NCBI GenBank assembly: GCA_022701365.1
Contig: JAKUHH010000108.1
Coordinates: 1,115,821-1,179,820, forward strand
Source: Mycocentrospora acerina
Lineage: Eukaryota; Ascomycota; Dothideomycetes; Pleosporales
Length of the DNA: 64,000 nucleotides
Direction: 5' to 3'
Shown: one piece after another, positions 12,290 to 23,446 of the stretch
Layout of the letters: each line of letters opens with the position of its first letter
Position numbering within the stretch: position 1 is the stretch's first letter
Notes under the pieces: generated by a model
Told to the model about the DNA's origin: nothing
What the model saw: the letters and a program-made list of their open reading frames with translations, nothing else
Database searches by the model: none
Translations under genes and position numbers: made by a program

Positions 12290-12751
12290 GGCCTGGATCG
12301 TCACTGTTGTCGTCTGGCTAGTATTGACCGCCCGCTTTTGAATTCCGGTGTTTAATCCTCTCGTCTGCTTTCTCGACTTCACCTTGGACTCTGACTGTGC
12401 CGCGCATTGTCAACACGACCAACTCTGCTTCATTGTGCATATACACCGACCACTCTATTCTTCCCGCCCGCACAGTACCATTATCCTCGACACTGTCATG
12501 TATAGGTGACCCGACATCTACCTTTGTTCTCCACTGTCGACAGCCCGCCTTTACGCCAACTTGACGCTGTCCGCCGCGCGATAAAGCATCATCGCCGCTG
12601 CACCTTGCCATATTCTTCCCCTTTGCACAGCTTTTCGCACCAGGACGTGCGCAACTAACGTTATTGTCACTACGTCACTGCAACTCTTGTCCACTTGAAG
12701 GCTTGCTTCCCCTGGCGATCCTTCACGCCGACCTGCGCCACTTTCTGTACC

Positions 12752-14644
12752 ATGCATCAGCATCACCACCGACACGCCAACATGTCGTCGCTTCTCCGCC
12801 CCCGGCGGGTGGTCGAATCCCCTGCCATGCCCGATCCTAATACATTGGCACGCCGACATTTCCTCGAGGGCTGGGACGCTGCCGAGTTTGAGGGGCTCAA
12901 GTACTCGTTCGGCCTGACGGGTGTTGACCAAAAGGGCAACTACATGTGGGTCGACATGTTCCTCTATATGCTGCTCGCCATGGGCATCATCCTGCTCGGT
13001 CTACGAATTGCCAACATGTGGTGGCGCCACAATCGCCATCTCACCGTCATGGGCAACCCTGCCCGCCAGGCGTACTGGGCCACAAACCGAACATCCTGGT
13101 GGCCCTGGCTCAATCGACACATCCTTGTTGCGCCGCTGTGGAAGAAGAAGCACAACGCCCAGTTCCAGATCTCGAGCGCCATCGACAACGGCACGCTGCC
13201 GGGCCGCTGGCACACCATCATGTTGGTCGTCTACGTGGGACTCAATGTTGCGTGGTGCGTTGCATTGCCGTATGATGTGCTCGATCACAAAGAGACCATT
13301 GCCTCGCTGCGTGGCCGCACTGGAACTCTTGCCGCCCTCAACTTGATCCCCACTATCCTTTTCGCCCTTCGCAACAACCCCTTCATCACCATCCTACAAG
13401 TCTCCTACGACGACTTCAACCTGTTCCACCGCTGGGCTGCACGTATCACCATTGTTGAGGCCATTGTCCACACCGTTGCATGGATGTACAACACCGCAGA
13501 AGGCGCTGGATGGGGTGCCGTCAAAAACGCCCTGCACGAAGAGGGCTCCTACGGTTGGGGCATGGTCAGCACCGTCGCTTTCACCATTATCGGCATTCAA
13601 GCGTGGTCGCCGTTTCGCCACGCCTTCTACGAGACATTCCTCAGCATCCATCGCCTCATGGTCATTGTGACTCTGCTCGGTCTTTACAAGCATCTCTCGC
13701 TCCACCACCTGCCGCAAGTCCCCTGGATGCACCTCATCTTCTTCTTCTGGGGCGCCGAATGGTTCTTCCGCCTGCTCTCCATGGCCTACTATGGCTTCAG
13801 CCTCAAGCAACGCTCCCGCATTAGCGTTGAAGCCATGCCCGGAGAAGCCGTGCGCGTCACCGTTGACATGGTCCGTGAGTGGAGCCCCAAACCGGGCTGC
13901 CACGCCCATATCTGGATGCCCCGCCTCGCTGGCCTACACTCGCACCCCTTTTCCGTCGCATGGGCCACCCCCATCACGCCAGACTCCAAGGAAATGACAC
14001 TCCCGATCCTCGAGGGCGACGCCCACATTGCCCCTGGCGCGCCCCTCAAATCCAAGCAAATCAGCTTCATTTGCCGTGCTCGCACAGGCCTTACGCGCAA
14101 AATGTACGAGAAGGCGTGCGCAGCGCCCAACGAGCAGTTTAGCACCTGGGGCTTCATTGAGGGTCCCTATGGCGGCCACCACTCGCTCGACTCGTACGGC
14201 ACGCTCGTTTTGATTGCAGGTGGCGTCGGCATTACACATCAAGTCATGTACCTCAAGCACCTCGTCAACGGCTACAATCGCGGCACCACGGCTACCCAGC
14301 GCATTGTCCTCATCTGGACAGTCCCCGACTCCGACTGCCTCGAGTGGGTGCGCCCATGGATGGACGAAGTGCTCCGCATGCCTGGTCGCAAGCAGTGCCT
14401 GCGCATCAAGCTGTTCATCACCCGACCCAAGGGGCGCGTTGAGAGCTCCAGCGACACTGTCAAGATGTTTGCCGGACGCCCGAACGTCAACACACTGATT
14501 GAGGAGGAGGTCAGGAGCCGAGTGGGCGCCATGGCAGTAACGGTTTGCGGAAGTGGAGGGTTTTCAGACGGAGTAAGAGCAGCGGTCAGGCCGTGGTTGA
14601 CTGAAGGATGTATTGATTTTGTGGAGGAGGCGTTTACTTACTAA
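12752..14644 (+). CDS. Ferric/cupric reductase transmembrane component (FRE family)
   Basis: Plasma-membrane flavocytochrome that moves electrons from NADPH through FAD and two hemes to extracellular Fe(III) or Cu(II). Intronless, 630 residues from the ATG at 12752; a second in-frame ATG at 12782 (MSSLLRP) is an alternative, while upstream in-frame sequence lacks ATG. Several hydrophobic helices are visible, beginning with MFLYMLLAMGIILLGL. Candidate heme-binding histidines occur in FHRWAARITIVEAIVHT and IHRLMVIVTLLGLYKHLSLHH. HSHPFSVAW is the FAD-binding HPF[S/T] motif. GPYGGHHSLDSYGTLVLIAG and GVGITH form the NADPH-binding region, and CGSGGFSDGVR is the C-terminal nucleotide-binding Cys-Gly motif. 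No clear signal peptide. Neighbours give no iron-cluster context. Confidence 0.93.
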   Translation: MHQHHHRHANMSSLLRPRRVVESPAMPDPNTLARRHFLEGWDAAEFEGLKYSFGLTGVDQKGNYMWVDMFLYMLLAMGIILLGLRIANMWWRHNRHLTVMGNPARQAYWATNRTSWWPWLNRHILVAPLWKKKHNAQFQISSAIDNGTLPGRWHTIMLVVYVGLNVAWCVALPYDVLDHKETIASLRGRTGTLAALNLIPTILFALRNNPFITILQVSYDDFNLFHRWAARITIVEAIVHTVAWMYNTAEGAGWGAVKNALHEEGSYGWGMVSTVAFTIIGIQAWSPFRHAFYETFLSIHRLMVIVTLLGLYKHLSLHHLPQVPWMHLIFFFWGAEWFFRLLSMAYYGFSLKQRSRISVEAMPGEAVRVTVDMVREWSPKPGCHAHIWMPRLAGLHSHPFSVAWATPITPDSKEMTLPILEGDAHIAPGAPLKSKQISFICRARTGLTRKMYEKACAAPNEQFSTWGFIEGPYGGHHSLDSYGTLVLIAGGVGITHQVMYLKHLVNGYNRGTTATQRIVLIWTVPDSDCLEWVRPWMDEVLRMPGRKQCLRIKLFITRPKGRVESSSDTVKMFAGRPNVNTLIEEEVRSRVGAMAVTVCGSGGFSDGVRAAVRPWLTEGCIDFVEEAFTY

Positions 14645-15566
14645 GAAGCGTTTTTCTGTCCTCAAACCCCATGCATTCTTCCATCCAAAGAAAAAAAAAC
14701 ACCCCAGACATCCTACGCAAATGTCCTGATATAAGATCATCTATATCTATACCACGCCTTTTTCCTTCTTCCTCTCTCTCTCTCTCTCTGATCTACCCCC
14801 CACCGCCAAACTACCGATTTTTCTTCACTTCTTGTATGTATAATTCCTCTTACTTAATCATCTTTTGCGTATCTTTTTTTCCTCCTTCCACAAACCTCAT
14901 GATGTCTCTCCTTGAATCTATCAAATTTTTTTATCAAAGTTTATGAGCTGCGCAGAGTGGAGCCGAGCTGTCGAAGTAGAGGCTTATCTTGAAGCGATGC
15001 GATGCATGAAGCCTGGCGTTTTGGGATTCTGTTTGTTATTTTGCTGGGACAGAGTATGCAGTAGCAGTAGATGAAGAAGAAGAAGAAGAAGAAGACGTGT
15101 AGCTGTATTAGAGTAGAGTAGAGTGGAGTAGCACTGAGCAAATCAAAACAATTGTCAAGTTATATTGGAGTGTTTAGTTTGTGATGGTGGTTGACAAGAA
15201 GTTTTTTCCGTTGTTGAGTCGTCATGCTTGAACGCGATTGTGATGTGTGACTTGACATGTTGTTACACCCACCCCAACCCTAGGTTTAGAGCAGAAAATT
15301 ACATCCTAGCAGATGATTCTACCTGCACTCTCAATGCATTCACATTCCATATGTGTTAAAATTAATACGTTGCACATGACAGGCCATCCTTACCAACTAA
15401 TAATCACACTCTTCTTTAAATATATAACAATAACTACAACGTTGCATTACACTAGTACTCTTAACGAGAAAAACAACTCCAAATGCTTACCTAACTTTTT
15501 TTTCTTTTATTTTCTCTCACCTTTTTTTTCGGTGGCCCAGAATCCATCCAAACCAGCCACTGGTTC

Positions 15567-15625
<59 letters not shown>

Positions 15626-16580
15626 GCGGTCCTAGACCTACCTACCTACCTGTCTTGCAATCTTCTTAAACATGTAGTAGGTTCCTGATCTTCCCTCCCT
15701 CTACTTTTGCTATATATAATAATAATTATAAGTAGCAACTTGGTTACCAGTGCAGATGGCGATGTCTCACCGTCTGCCGTTCTGGTCTGCACACTCTTGT
15801 GCTATCTGTAGTGCTGGGCTTACACCTTGCAGCTCGGTAGCGTATAATGATGACGACGACGACGACGTCGTGTTGGCATCCATGTGGACGGTAAGAGTGG
15901 TGTGCTGTGAAAAATGGGCATGTTACTGCTGCTGCTACTGCTGCTGCCCCAATCTCGCCATCTGTGTGAATGCATGCTGATACACTTACTAGCCTTGACT
16001 GGAACGTGTCAACAGAGATAGATGCTAGTGCACCTGTCACCAAAAGAAAGAAAAAAAGCTTGTGGTTCAGTTGATTGTTCTCTTATTCGTGGTTCTTTTA
16101 CTTGGCTTGTTTGTGCCTCTGCTTTTTATGCTGGGTGTTGCACTGGGGGTGGCTGGTATGCCTGGGTGGTTAGGTACTAGTGCGTTGGAATCTAGGTGTA
16201 GATGGTGGAAACGAGGTAGGTGTAATGTTGGAGTATTTATGGTCAGAGAACAGCAATTTTTTGCAGGGCGAGGTTGAGGGATAAAGTAGTTTGTTTTGGC
16301 TGAGAGTAGTGTGATGAAAAAAAAGGACTTCTCTGGTGGTTCTAAGGGTGCCTGTTTCTGAGGGTTCAGGGCGGTAACAGTAGAGACGAAAATAAGCAGT
16401 TTTATAGAATGGAAAGTGTCAGTCATAATTAACGTCTACTAACCTCAGCGGTAGCAGTTCTACCACAGCATACGACCGTTCACTCATTCTTGGTAATATA
16501 GACGACACACCTATCCAACGTAACAGCAAGAGCAGACTTCACCGATAGTATACATGAGATGCGTGTGCTCTAAAAGGCCC
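14645..16580. other. 1.9-kb intergenic region with AT-rich and microsatellite sequence
   Basis: No gene was supported. It contains an AGA run near 15072-15096, GAGTAGA units near 15108-15130, a long pure CT tract at 15568-15623, CTG triplets near 15928-15950, and poly-T and poly-A runs. It separates two convergent genes and probably includes both 3' UTRs. Confidence 0.6.
15568..15623. repeat. (TC)n microsatellite, about 28 units
   Basis: An uninterrupted TC dinucleotide tract of about 56 nt, the longest pure microsatellite in the window, followed by short CCTA repeats. A good length-polymorphism marker. Confidence 0.95.
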
Positions 16581-18171
16581 TCAAGGCTTGAAATACCCCG
16601 TCCAGAGCTTCCGCAAGAGACCATCCCGGTCATACTTGTGTGCAATGGCTTGAAGCTTAAGCTGATTCTTCTTTCCATAGCTTGCAATAACATCTTGTAG
16701 CTTCCCGGCATAGTTCATATACTGGTAGCCATTCCCAAAGCCCCTTTCCTCGGCCATGGCGTCCAGGTCCTTGATGAACTGGTTAGTCCGGGCTTCAATT
16801 ACATCATCGAGGGCTGGATCAGTCCAAGTGATGGGTATGGAGATGATGTAAGAAGGGAATGGTCCAGGTTCAAGGCCCATGGCGTTGCCCCCGTTCCTCT
16901 GCATGGCCTCGAGTGTAGGGTTGGTGAGTGGTTGGAGAACCATGGCCGGGCTGACAGAGGTCCCTAGTGCTTTTCCAGCTGCTCTGAGCTCATTGGCGAA
17001 GGTGATGAAGGCGGCGGTTATGTCGGACATGAAAGCCTTGTTGTTCACGCCATCACGAACAGACGTGGCGTACCAGGTTTCCCTCTGACCATCCCCAAAT
17101 CTTGACATGTGTTTGATCAGGCCTGTGATGTTCGTAACGAGTGTGTCGTTGGTGAGCTGTCCTGGGAGTTGAGAGAATCCTTCCATTGTGTCTGATATCC
17201 CACCAGGCGCGTGTGGGGATGAAAGGTTCATATGGAAACCGTATACCGTCGAGACAAGAATGTCGTTAGCGCCGTCGGGATAGGCCAAGCCGAACATCAA
17301 GTGGGAGTCCGGGTCCTGTCCAGAGTGTAGTTTTTCCTTGGTGATCCTTGTGAAAGTGTCGAGAACGTTATCAGCCTCACTGCCAGGCCACACGGTCAGC
17401 CGGCTCCAAACGTCGCCTTGCTTATAAGCCTCGAGGTCAAATCGGGTCACAATGCCAAAGCTAGACCCACCGCCGCCTCTGAGAGCCCAGTAGAGGTCCC
17501 GGTTTTCTGTCGGGTTGGCATTCACAATCTTGCCAGATACGAGAGCGACCTGGTAGTTTCGGACGTTATCGCAGCCAAAGCCTCGCCTGCCAGTCAGAAA
17601 CGATAGACCGCCTCCTAAAAGGAACCCGGAAACGCCAACCTTGGGGCTTCGACCGCCAACCACCGTGATACCAAGGGGTGTTATGGTTTCAAACACATTG
17701 ATCCAGCGGGTACCAGGGCCGACAGAGACGGTCGAGAGATCAGATGAGACATGAATTTCGTTCATTGAGTCCATGGCAATAACGACTCCGCCCTGGATAT
17801 TGGATGCTCCATCGAAAGGTGTATGTCCTCCTGCCCTAACAGTAAAAGGGCTGCCATTCTTGGTCACAAGCCGCAGAGTCTTCGAAATTTCATCGGGAGA
17901 TGCGGGAAGAACAATGCACGAAGGCTCCATGTCCTGTCTGTGTGACCAGAAGACATTTGATATGTTGTATGCACTTGTGTCCGGGAAGGCCACCTTGCCT
18001 GGCAGAGCCGAGTTGATTATCTCGCACTACATGTCGGGTTAATACCACCATATATGACGTTCTATGAGCCAGGCGCCTTACTATAGACGATGATATGACT
18101 GATGGACTTGCGAGACAAAGCAAGCCATGCGTCAGGCCTGAGAGGAAGAACCCAGTAACGGGGGAGCGCAT
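16581..18171 (-). CDS. Secreted FAD-linked oxidoreductase with BBE C-terminus
   Basis: Berberine-bridge-enzyme-type flavoprotein, probably extracellular, oxidising a sugar or secondary metabolite with O2. 511 residues in two exons (18171-18082 and 18026-16581). Exon 1 is exactly 30 codons and encodes a signal peptide (MRSPVTGFFLSGLTHGLLCL). Exon 2 begins CEIINSALPGKVAFPDTSAY, the usual mature N-terminus. The FAD_binding_4 core is visible: FTVRAGGHTPFDG (the His often carries covalent FAD), VSVGPGTRWINVFE and GVSGFLLGGGLSFLTGRRGF. WALRGGGGSSFGIVTRFDL follows. The end, YQYMNYAGKLQDVIASYG with YDRDGLLRKLWTGYFKP, is the BBE domain. Some family members also use a Cys in a CGxG-type motif; GRRGFGCDN here has Cys nearby but not in the standard position. 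The substrate cannot be told. Confidence 0.92.
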
Positions 18172-19485
18172 TCTCGCGTAAGTTATGATCAAGTCAACTC
18201 AAAGATAGGTATGTAGAGCGATGAGAGCGTGGACGCAGATAAGTCACAATTTGCCTGAGATGCAGACATACGACATGATTTATAACTTGTTAACAGGTTT
18301 GCTACGAGATGGTTCCCGATGAGTGCACTACCAAGACAGCGTAATCGCATTCGGAACGAGCCAGGCAGTCGGCGTCTCTAAACGGAGATCCTCTTGGTAT
18401 TAACTGAGATCCGTAAAAGGTGCAGAATCTAATATACTCAATATTAGCCAGGCTCTCTTCTACCAGCCATGCATTCCATTCGTCTAACCTACGCGTGTAA
18501 AGATGCTCTTTTAGCATCATCTGCACTGCCCCTTAAGCATATCCTTGTTCGCGTGCTGCTAAGCCATTGCAACCGCACTGAGGACAGCTAGTAGTACATG
18601 TTCTGCGACCTAGAAGTCCTTACGCGTAAAACCAATGTACTATTGTTAAACCAAAGAACCCGTACGTAATGAACTTTAACGTCCTAATAACAATTAATCT
18701 TAAAAGCTGTAGTTTAGCTCTCCTCTCCCTCGTTCAACCATCACTCCTCTACATGTCTGCGTGTCTGCTTATAGCCAGGATAAGACCACGTAAGACTCCT
18801 ATTTACTCTAGTTTATTTAGATACTCTTGGAACAGGCTACGCCCCATGTGGAGTCTCGGCTAGAGCCTCAATCCTCACGAACAACCGAGTACGACCCAGG
18901 CGCCAAGCACCACCAGCTGACCAAGCACGACCGCAGCCTGGAAGAACGAGAACGATAGAGAGAACGAGAACGGCAGAGAGAACAAGATCGACGGCATAGC
19001 CCTGACTGGTGATCTGATTTCTAAAATAGCCCCGCACTGTATAAAATCTTAGCAAACGGTTAGTATTAAATAACAATTGGTACAGTATAGATTTACCAAT
19101 GCGCTTCTTTACCAATTTGGTTAGTGTAGATGTATCTTAGTATTGGAATAAAGTAACCAACGTTCCTGTGTAGTAGAATCTCGGTAATATAACTAAATGC
19201 AAGAAAAATTAACAATCCACAATGTATGTGTGAAATACGAGAGAGTTATATAGTTGGAGAGGGACGCCGCTTTTCTGCTCAGTCTTCCGATTGTTGAAGT
19301 TGGCACTCAAAGGTTGGCAGATCAATCTACTCCCCAACGACCCTGACTTATCCATAATTAGTCCTACACCAATAAATTTAGCTGGCAATGCACAATGCAG
19401 CCATGTCAAACATAAACATGTACGTGTATTTTTTTTTTTACAATGTTGCTAACTATGACACAAGTCTATAGTCTATTCCATCGCC
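18172..19485. other. AT-rich gene-free stretch, possible decayed transposon
   Basis: No open gene was seen. The part from about 18,600 to 19,450 is AT-rich, dense in TAA/TAG in all frames, and contains a short degenerate GAACGAGAAC-type repeat near 18,945-18,995. This is compatible with a repeat-induced-point-mutation-decayed element, but no terminal repeats or domain remnants were identified. Confidence 0.4.
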
Positions 19486-21165
19486 TCATTTCACAGTGTC
19501 CTTTCCATCGTCCGCGAGCTTAGGAATGGGTGCCTCTCCGCTATCCTGATCAGCACTCTTCATGGCCTCCAAAACTTCAATTCCCATATCGGTGCGAGGT
19601 CCTGTAAAGTTCTTCCTTCCGTCAAAGAACCACTGGATCGTGCTGATGAAGATGATGATGCCAAACGCAACTATGCAGTAGTCTATGGTTGTTAGCCAGG
19701 ATCGCGTTATACCCAGGAATGCTGTACTTACTCATGTTGCTCGCAGTTACTGGCAGGGCAGGTGGAAAGACGAACAGAACCGTTGTGACGATTGCGTAGG
19801 CCAATCCGAGGAGATTTGCAAACCAGCCTACAGCACTGGGCAGTGTGAATGACCTCGGAGGCAGCATCTTTCGCCCACGGCACACATTGATGGCAACCGG
19901 AATGGCGTAACTGACACCAAGCGCAACGACGGATGCCGAAATGAGTGCATTGAACGCACTGCTGGAACCAATCATGAGGAGTCCAAACAGGAGGGTCAAG
20001 ACGTTTGCCAAGATGAGGGCGTTGAGTGGCTGGCCCAGCTGCGGATGGACTTTTGCGAAGAAAGTGGAAAAGGGCAGACCGCGATCTCGGGCGAAAGCGT
20101 ACGTCATGCGTGATGAAGTGGTCATGATGGCGATTTCGGCAAACAGAATGCATCCAAGAGGGAACATGAGAAGGCAAGTAGCTCCTGCCTTGCTGCGGGT
20201 CGCGTTGAACAGGATCTGGAGGAGGGCACCCGCAGAGGAACTGATGATGGAATCGGTGTCTCCGCCAGATACAAACAACAGGACTGTAAGGAAGATGAAG
20301 CCGGTAACGGTTCCGATGCAAACACAGTATATCATGATCTTGGGTCCTTCAACAGAAGCATTTGGTATCTCCTCAATCATATGGGCAACGGCGTCGTATC
20401 CCGTTATACCGAAGCCGCCTTGCAAGAGACCAAGAAGCCATGCAATACCGTCAGGCCAGCCAGTCTCGTTGATAAAGTCTGTAAAGACAAACTCTGCGGA
20501 TGCGTAGTTGGGCGACGCACAGGCCAAAACGGTGATGCAGATGATACCGAAGCCAGCGACGGACCAGAAGAATGCCGTGCGATTACATAATGGCAGTAGG
20601 CGGTTGAGAAAAGCGTTGACAACAAAGGCAATGAGCGTCCATGCGACGTAGATCAAGTACCGTTGCCAGGCCTCCAAGACAAAATCGGGGTGGAACAGAG
20701 AGATGAGACCGGCAATGAGTTGAGAAGCAAGAAGTCCTCCCGAGGTCGTCAAAGCAATCCATCCCGAGACGTTGATCCAGCCGGTGATGTATGATGCTAA
20801 CGGAGCCCATCTGTTTGGTGTGATGACTGCGACCCAATGATACCTAACATGTTAGCATTTTCCAACTTGGATACTGGAAGCTGAACATACTGTCCGCCAG
20901 CTGTGGGATACGCAGATAAAAACTCTGCAAGCGACGCAGCCAATGCTAGGTTACAGATTCCAGCTGTGAGCAACCCCCAGATGACGCTAGTCGATCCGCC
21001 ACTGGGCAGAGCGACAGACAAAGAGGCGGATAGGGCAGTCCAACTGTTCAGAATGGCAAATGCAAGACCAAGCATGGAAATCAGAGAGAAGTTGCGCTGC
21101 AGCTCGCCTTTGTGACCCAAGGCTTGGAGCTGCAGCTCATCGTTGGTCTGATCGGCGGGCTTCAT
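19486..21165 (-). CDS. APC-superfamily permease (GABA/choline/amino-acid transporter-like)
   Basis: Plasma-membrane transporter of the amino acid-polyamine-organocation family, in the fungal choline (Hnm1) / GABA (Uga4) group; substrate uncertain. 527 residues in three exons (21165-20891, 20843-19732, 19682-19486). The N-terminal cytosolic segment ends in LGHKGELQRNFSLISMLGLAFAIL, a family signature before TM1. About 12 hydrophobic segments follow, including SVIWGLLTAGICNLALAASL, AEFLSAYPTAGGQYHWVAV (spliced across intron 1) and WLLGLLQGGFGITGYDAVAH. MIEEIPNASVEGPKIM is the conserved loop after TM6. The tail is charged and acidic (DMGIEVLEAMKSADQD). It shares a 728-bp divergent promoter region with the acid phosphatase. 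Confidence 0.92.
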
Positions 21166-21893
21166 GTTGTGGTCATGAAACCGGGAGACTCAAAAAAGGT
21201 ACGGCGTTCCCACGATGGGGAGGGTATTGAAGTGCAACAACATGTAGAAGGAACGGACGGCGACTGATATAGATACCAGTCGGCCAGCACGCAATCATTG
21301 AGCCTCCGAAGTGAGGGGAATCCGCGTGACGTCGTAGCCTATGATAGGCATGTCCACCCCTAGAACAAAGCTTGGTGAAGCTTGTCTCTCGTCTCCGCAC
21401 GCGGCAGATAAGCAGTTCGCGATATACATGGACCAATTGCGGGTGGAGGGCGTCTACTTATCGACGCGCAGCGTGTGGCGAGGGCTTTATCGTTCCGGGT
21501 CGGAGCCGATGGGACGCGTGCGTGGGTATCTATTTGTACGAAACGTGCGGGCATCTTTGGACCCTGCATGGCGCACGAGCATTCCACCCACACTCCCAAC
21601 ACAGGAGACGTAATGGCAACGTGTGGCAGCCGACGTCTATCATTGCACGAAGCAGATGAAGTCGCGTCAAGCTTTTGCCTTTCTTGGCGTACCGGCACAT
21701 GGCGGGTCGTGCCTGAAACTCCCCAAACGAGCTGGCGAGCGACAACGTGATGTGCAGACGACTTGCTGACTTGCTGGACGCTGCAGGACGGCACGCACTC
21801 CCTTGCTACTGACCAGCTGGAGAGAAATGAGACTGCACATTATTTGACTAGCCTGCTGTACAGATTCCCCGTCTCTCGACGAGTATATATATC
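21166..21893. promoter_or_regulatory. Divergent intergenic promoter region between permease and acid phosphatase
   Basis: 728 bp separate the two diverging start codons. Several chance short ORFs lie here, but none has a recognisable domain. No specific factor site could be assigned with confidence. Confidence 0.5.
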
Positions 21894-23446
21894 ATGGCGC
21901 GTCTCTGGAACAGAACCAACGGCCACCGCGCGCACGAGTATACGCGTCTTCCCGTGAGCGAGAAGGACTATTTGCCGCCAGTTCGACCGGCAACAACTCG
22001 GCGGTCCCGCTACAGCAACTGCGGCCTCATGTTGTGTCTGGTGGGAGCCCTGCTGGGGTTCTACGGACTCGTTAGGTAGACTGCCCCTGCCTGCCCTCTT
22101 GCCCGCTTGCGCCTGCCCTAAACTGACGATCCAGCACCGTGACTGCCTCGTCCAACTCGTCCTGTGACACCGTCGACCGGGGATACACGTGCAGCCCCAA
22201 GATCTCGCACTTCTGGGGCCAGTACTCGGCCTGGTTCTCGGTGCCCTCTGAGATAGACACCGCCCCTCCAAAGGGTTGCGTTGCGACTTTCGCCAACGTC
22301 CTGTCGCGCCATGGTGGCCGCGACCCGACCGCGGGCAAGTCGCTTACATATGCCTTGCTCATTGCCACCATACAAAATACCAGCACTGCCTATCCCAACG
22401 AGTATGCGTTTCTGAGGGACTACAAGTACACGTTGGGCGCGGATGATTTGACAGACGCTGGGCGGCAGGAGATGCGGAACTCGGGCATTCATTTCTTCAA
22501 TCAATACTCGGCCCTTATTAAGAATCACACGCCGTTTGTTCGCGCAGGTGGACAAGACCGAGTGGTGGAGTCGGCAGAGAAGTGGCTTGAGGGTGTAGCC
22601 CAGTCTTTGGGAGAAAAGGCCAGGGATGTCGATGTCATCATTCCTGAAGGCACCAAGTACAACAACACGCTATCCCACGACACGTGCACCGCCTTTGAAA
22701 GTGGTCCATTTCACGGTATAAACGACAAGCCGAAAGCGACGTGGATTGCCCAGTTTGTCCCGCCCATCCAGAAGCGTGTGAATTCCAAACTGGGGACCAA
22801 TCTCACCACGGCCGCCATCATCTCGCTCATGGATATGTGCCCGTACGACACCATAGCAGACTCCAAAGCCCGCATCTCAAAATTCTGCCACCTCTTCAGC
22901 GAAACAGAGTGGCATCAGTACGACTACTACCAATCCCTGGACAAATGGTACGGCTACGGAAAAGGCAACCCCCTCGGCCCGACTCAGGGTGTAGGATATG
23001 TCAACGAGCTCATTGCCCGATTGACAAACACGCCAGTCCAGGACAACACGAGCACGAATCATACGCTGGACTCCAATCCTGCCACATTCCCGCTCAACCG
23101 CACCGTGTATGCAGACTTTAGTCACGACAACGACATCAGTAGCGTTCTAGCGGCTCTTGGGTTGTACAACGGCACTGAGAATCTCTCCAACACGACGGTC
23201 CAGGGTACTGCCGAGACTGGGGGATTTTCGGCAGCATGGACTGTTCCTTTTGGGTCTAGAATGTACGTTGAGAAACTGCAGTGTGCTGGCAAGACGGAGG
23301 AGTCTGTTCGCGTGATTGTGAATGGTCGAGTAATGCCGATGGAGTTCTGCGGCGGGGATAAGTATGGGAGATGCGCATTGAGTAAGTTTGTGGAAAGCCA
23401 GAGCTTTGCAAGGAGTGGTGGACTTTGGTACAAGTGCTGGGAGTGA
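21894..23446 (+). CDS. Histidine acid phosphatase (phytase-like), membrane-anchored
   Basis: Phosphomonoesterase of the branch-2 histidine phosphatase superfamily, probably releasing phosphate from phytate or other organic phosphates outside the cell. 497 residues in two exons (21894-22075, 22135-23446). A basic 40-residue cytosolic tail and one hydrophobic segment (CGLMLCLVGALLGFYGLV) suggest a type II anchor or an uncleaved signal. RHGGRDPT holds the nucleophile motif RHGxRxP, and FSHDNDISSVLAALGLYNG holds the catalytic HD proton donor. RAGGQDRVVESAEKWLEG matches the conserved substrate-pocket region. Many N-glycosylation sequons (NTTV, NHTLD, NNTLS) and several cysteines fit secretion. The intron between AG and C regenerates Ser in LVSTVTASS. 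Confidence 0.93.

Larger units (their letters stand above)
9397..12751. other. 3.35-kb spacer and probable ferric-reductase leader, rich in simple repeats
   Basis: No convincing gene was seen. The first 900 nt hold many low-complexity arrays: imperfect GCATGGCATA units at 9558-9624, ATGT at 9690-9710, GGGACA units near 9885-9935 and TTCA at 10013-10039. From about 10.9 to 12.2 kb the base composition becomes GC-rich and opens chance reading frames. From about 12.1 kb the strand is pyrimidine-rich, with a CACCTG array at 12247-12289, as expected of a fungal promoter and long 5' leader. Confidence 0.6.

Noticed and set aside
12695..12751. Upstream in-frame extension of the ferric reductase
   Set aside because: The frame is open upstream of 12752 but has no ATG, and the encoded residues look like leader rather than a signal peptide.
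16864..16874. GGTTCAAGGCC, which resembles a tRNA B box
   Set aside because: It lies inside the FAD oxidoreductase coding sequence and no A box or cloverleaf could be formed around it. Similar B-box-like strings in the VOC and tRNase Z genes were dismissed for the same reason. No tRNA gene was found.
16447..18171. A secondary-metabolite gene cluster around the BBE oxidase and permease
   Set aside because: No polyketide synthase, peptide synthetase, terpene cyclase or P450 is nearby, and the two genes are 1.3 kb apart across a gene-free stretch. A cluster is not supported.
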